From Bacteroidota bacterium (GTDB taxonomy: Bacteria > Bacteroidota > Bacteroidia > Bacteroidales > VadinHA17): a stretch of DNA of 6,172 bases. Both the position numbers and the translations under genes were made by a program. Below the pieces are notes generated by a model that did no database searches, was not told where the DNA came from, and worked only from the letters and a program-made list of their open reading frames with translations. Location of the stretch: contig JADFUQ010000517.1 of NCBI GenBank assembly GCA_015222065.1, positions 1 to 6,172 on the forward strand, read 5' to 3'. This document shows positions 5,910-6,172 of this stretch, in pieces (within the stretch, counting starts at the first letter, position 1; every line of letters starts with the position of its first letter).

Positions 5910-6172
5910 TCAAAAAGTAAAATTATAAGTTAACGAGGGAAATGGCACTCCCAGAATGGACAGCATGTACGGCATTGGGGGAGCTTCGTTTACATCTTTA
6001 AAAAATACCGAGTACGCGTTCTTCCTGCCGTAAACATTGTAAATTGAAAATGTCCAGCTTCCTTTCCATTTCCGGTATTTCCTATGGCTTTCACCTAAAG
6101 TTACCGATATATCGAGGCGATGATAATCAGGAATTCTATACTGGTTCCTTTGGGAAAAATTAGCAACAGTTA
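5910..6172 (-). CDS. TonB-dependent outer-membrane receptor, C-terminal end
   Basis: The last 86 codons and a TGA stop (5910-5912) of a gene that enters from the right edge. The translation shows outer-membrane barrel strands: RIPDYHRLDISVTL, then WKGSWTFSIYNVYGRKNAYSV and a final LTYNFTF ending in an aromatic Phe. The DYHRLD and W-F-I-YN-Y-R-N-Y-V patterns are typical of the last strands of Bacteroidota TonB-dependent receptors, and a terminal Phe is the usual signal for barrel assembly. The substrate cannot be read from this end. The copy B lipoprotein begins 19 bases downstream, consistent with a receptor-DUF4249 operon. Confidence 0.9.
   Translation of the reverse strand, partial: TVANFSQRNQYRIPDYHRLDISVTLGESHRKYRKWKGSWTFSIYNVYGRKNAYSVFFKDVNEAPPMPYMLSILGVPFPSLTYNFTF

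Overview
The window looks like a piece of an AT-rich Bacteroidota chromosome, probably Bacteroidales or a relative. The reasons are TonB-dependent receptors with STN and carboxypeptidase-regulatory-like N-termini, DUF4249 lipoproteins, a macroglobulin/plug hybrid protein, no Shine-Dalgarno requirement, and one clear Bacteroidota-type promoter (TTTG, 20 nt, TAnnTTTG). No plasmid, phage, transposase, CRISPR or RNA gene is visible.

All five genes lie on the minus strand, so transcription runs from high to low coordinates. First comes the C-terminal end of a TonB-dependent receptor (5910-6172, running off the right edge). Next, after 19 bases, is a short DUF4249 lipoprotein (copy B, 5021-5890). 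A 364-base gap follows, holding a palindromic repeat and a segment related to another intergenic segment. Then comes a full-length DUF4249 lipoprotein (copy A, 3625-4656), a 283-base AT-rich gap with an imperfect inverted repeat, and an 835-residue secreted macroglobulin-like/TonB-plug hybrid protein (834-3341). After a 162-base gap with a promoter comes the N-terminal 223 residues of a second TonB-dependent receptor (1-671, running off the left edge).

The likely theme is outer-membrane and surface traffic. The 5910-6172 receptor and copy B are probably cotranscribed as a receptor-lipoprotein pair, a pairing familiar in this phylum although the DUF4249 substrate is unknown. Copies A and B are clear paralogs. 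B has lost an internal block of about 29 residues and the C-terminal tail, and these two blocks hold the CCxxCW motif and the terminal Cys...PxFW motif of copy A. The hybrid protein has a plug-like domain but no beta-barrel, so it cannot be a transporter itself. The second receptor has its own promoter and so starts a separate unit. Nothing here proves a new system. The points most worth following are the paired loss of cysteine elements in copy B, the barrel-less plug protein between two receptor units, and the intergenic repeats.
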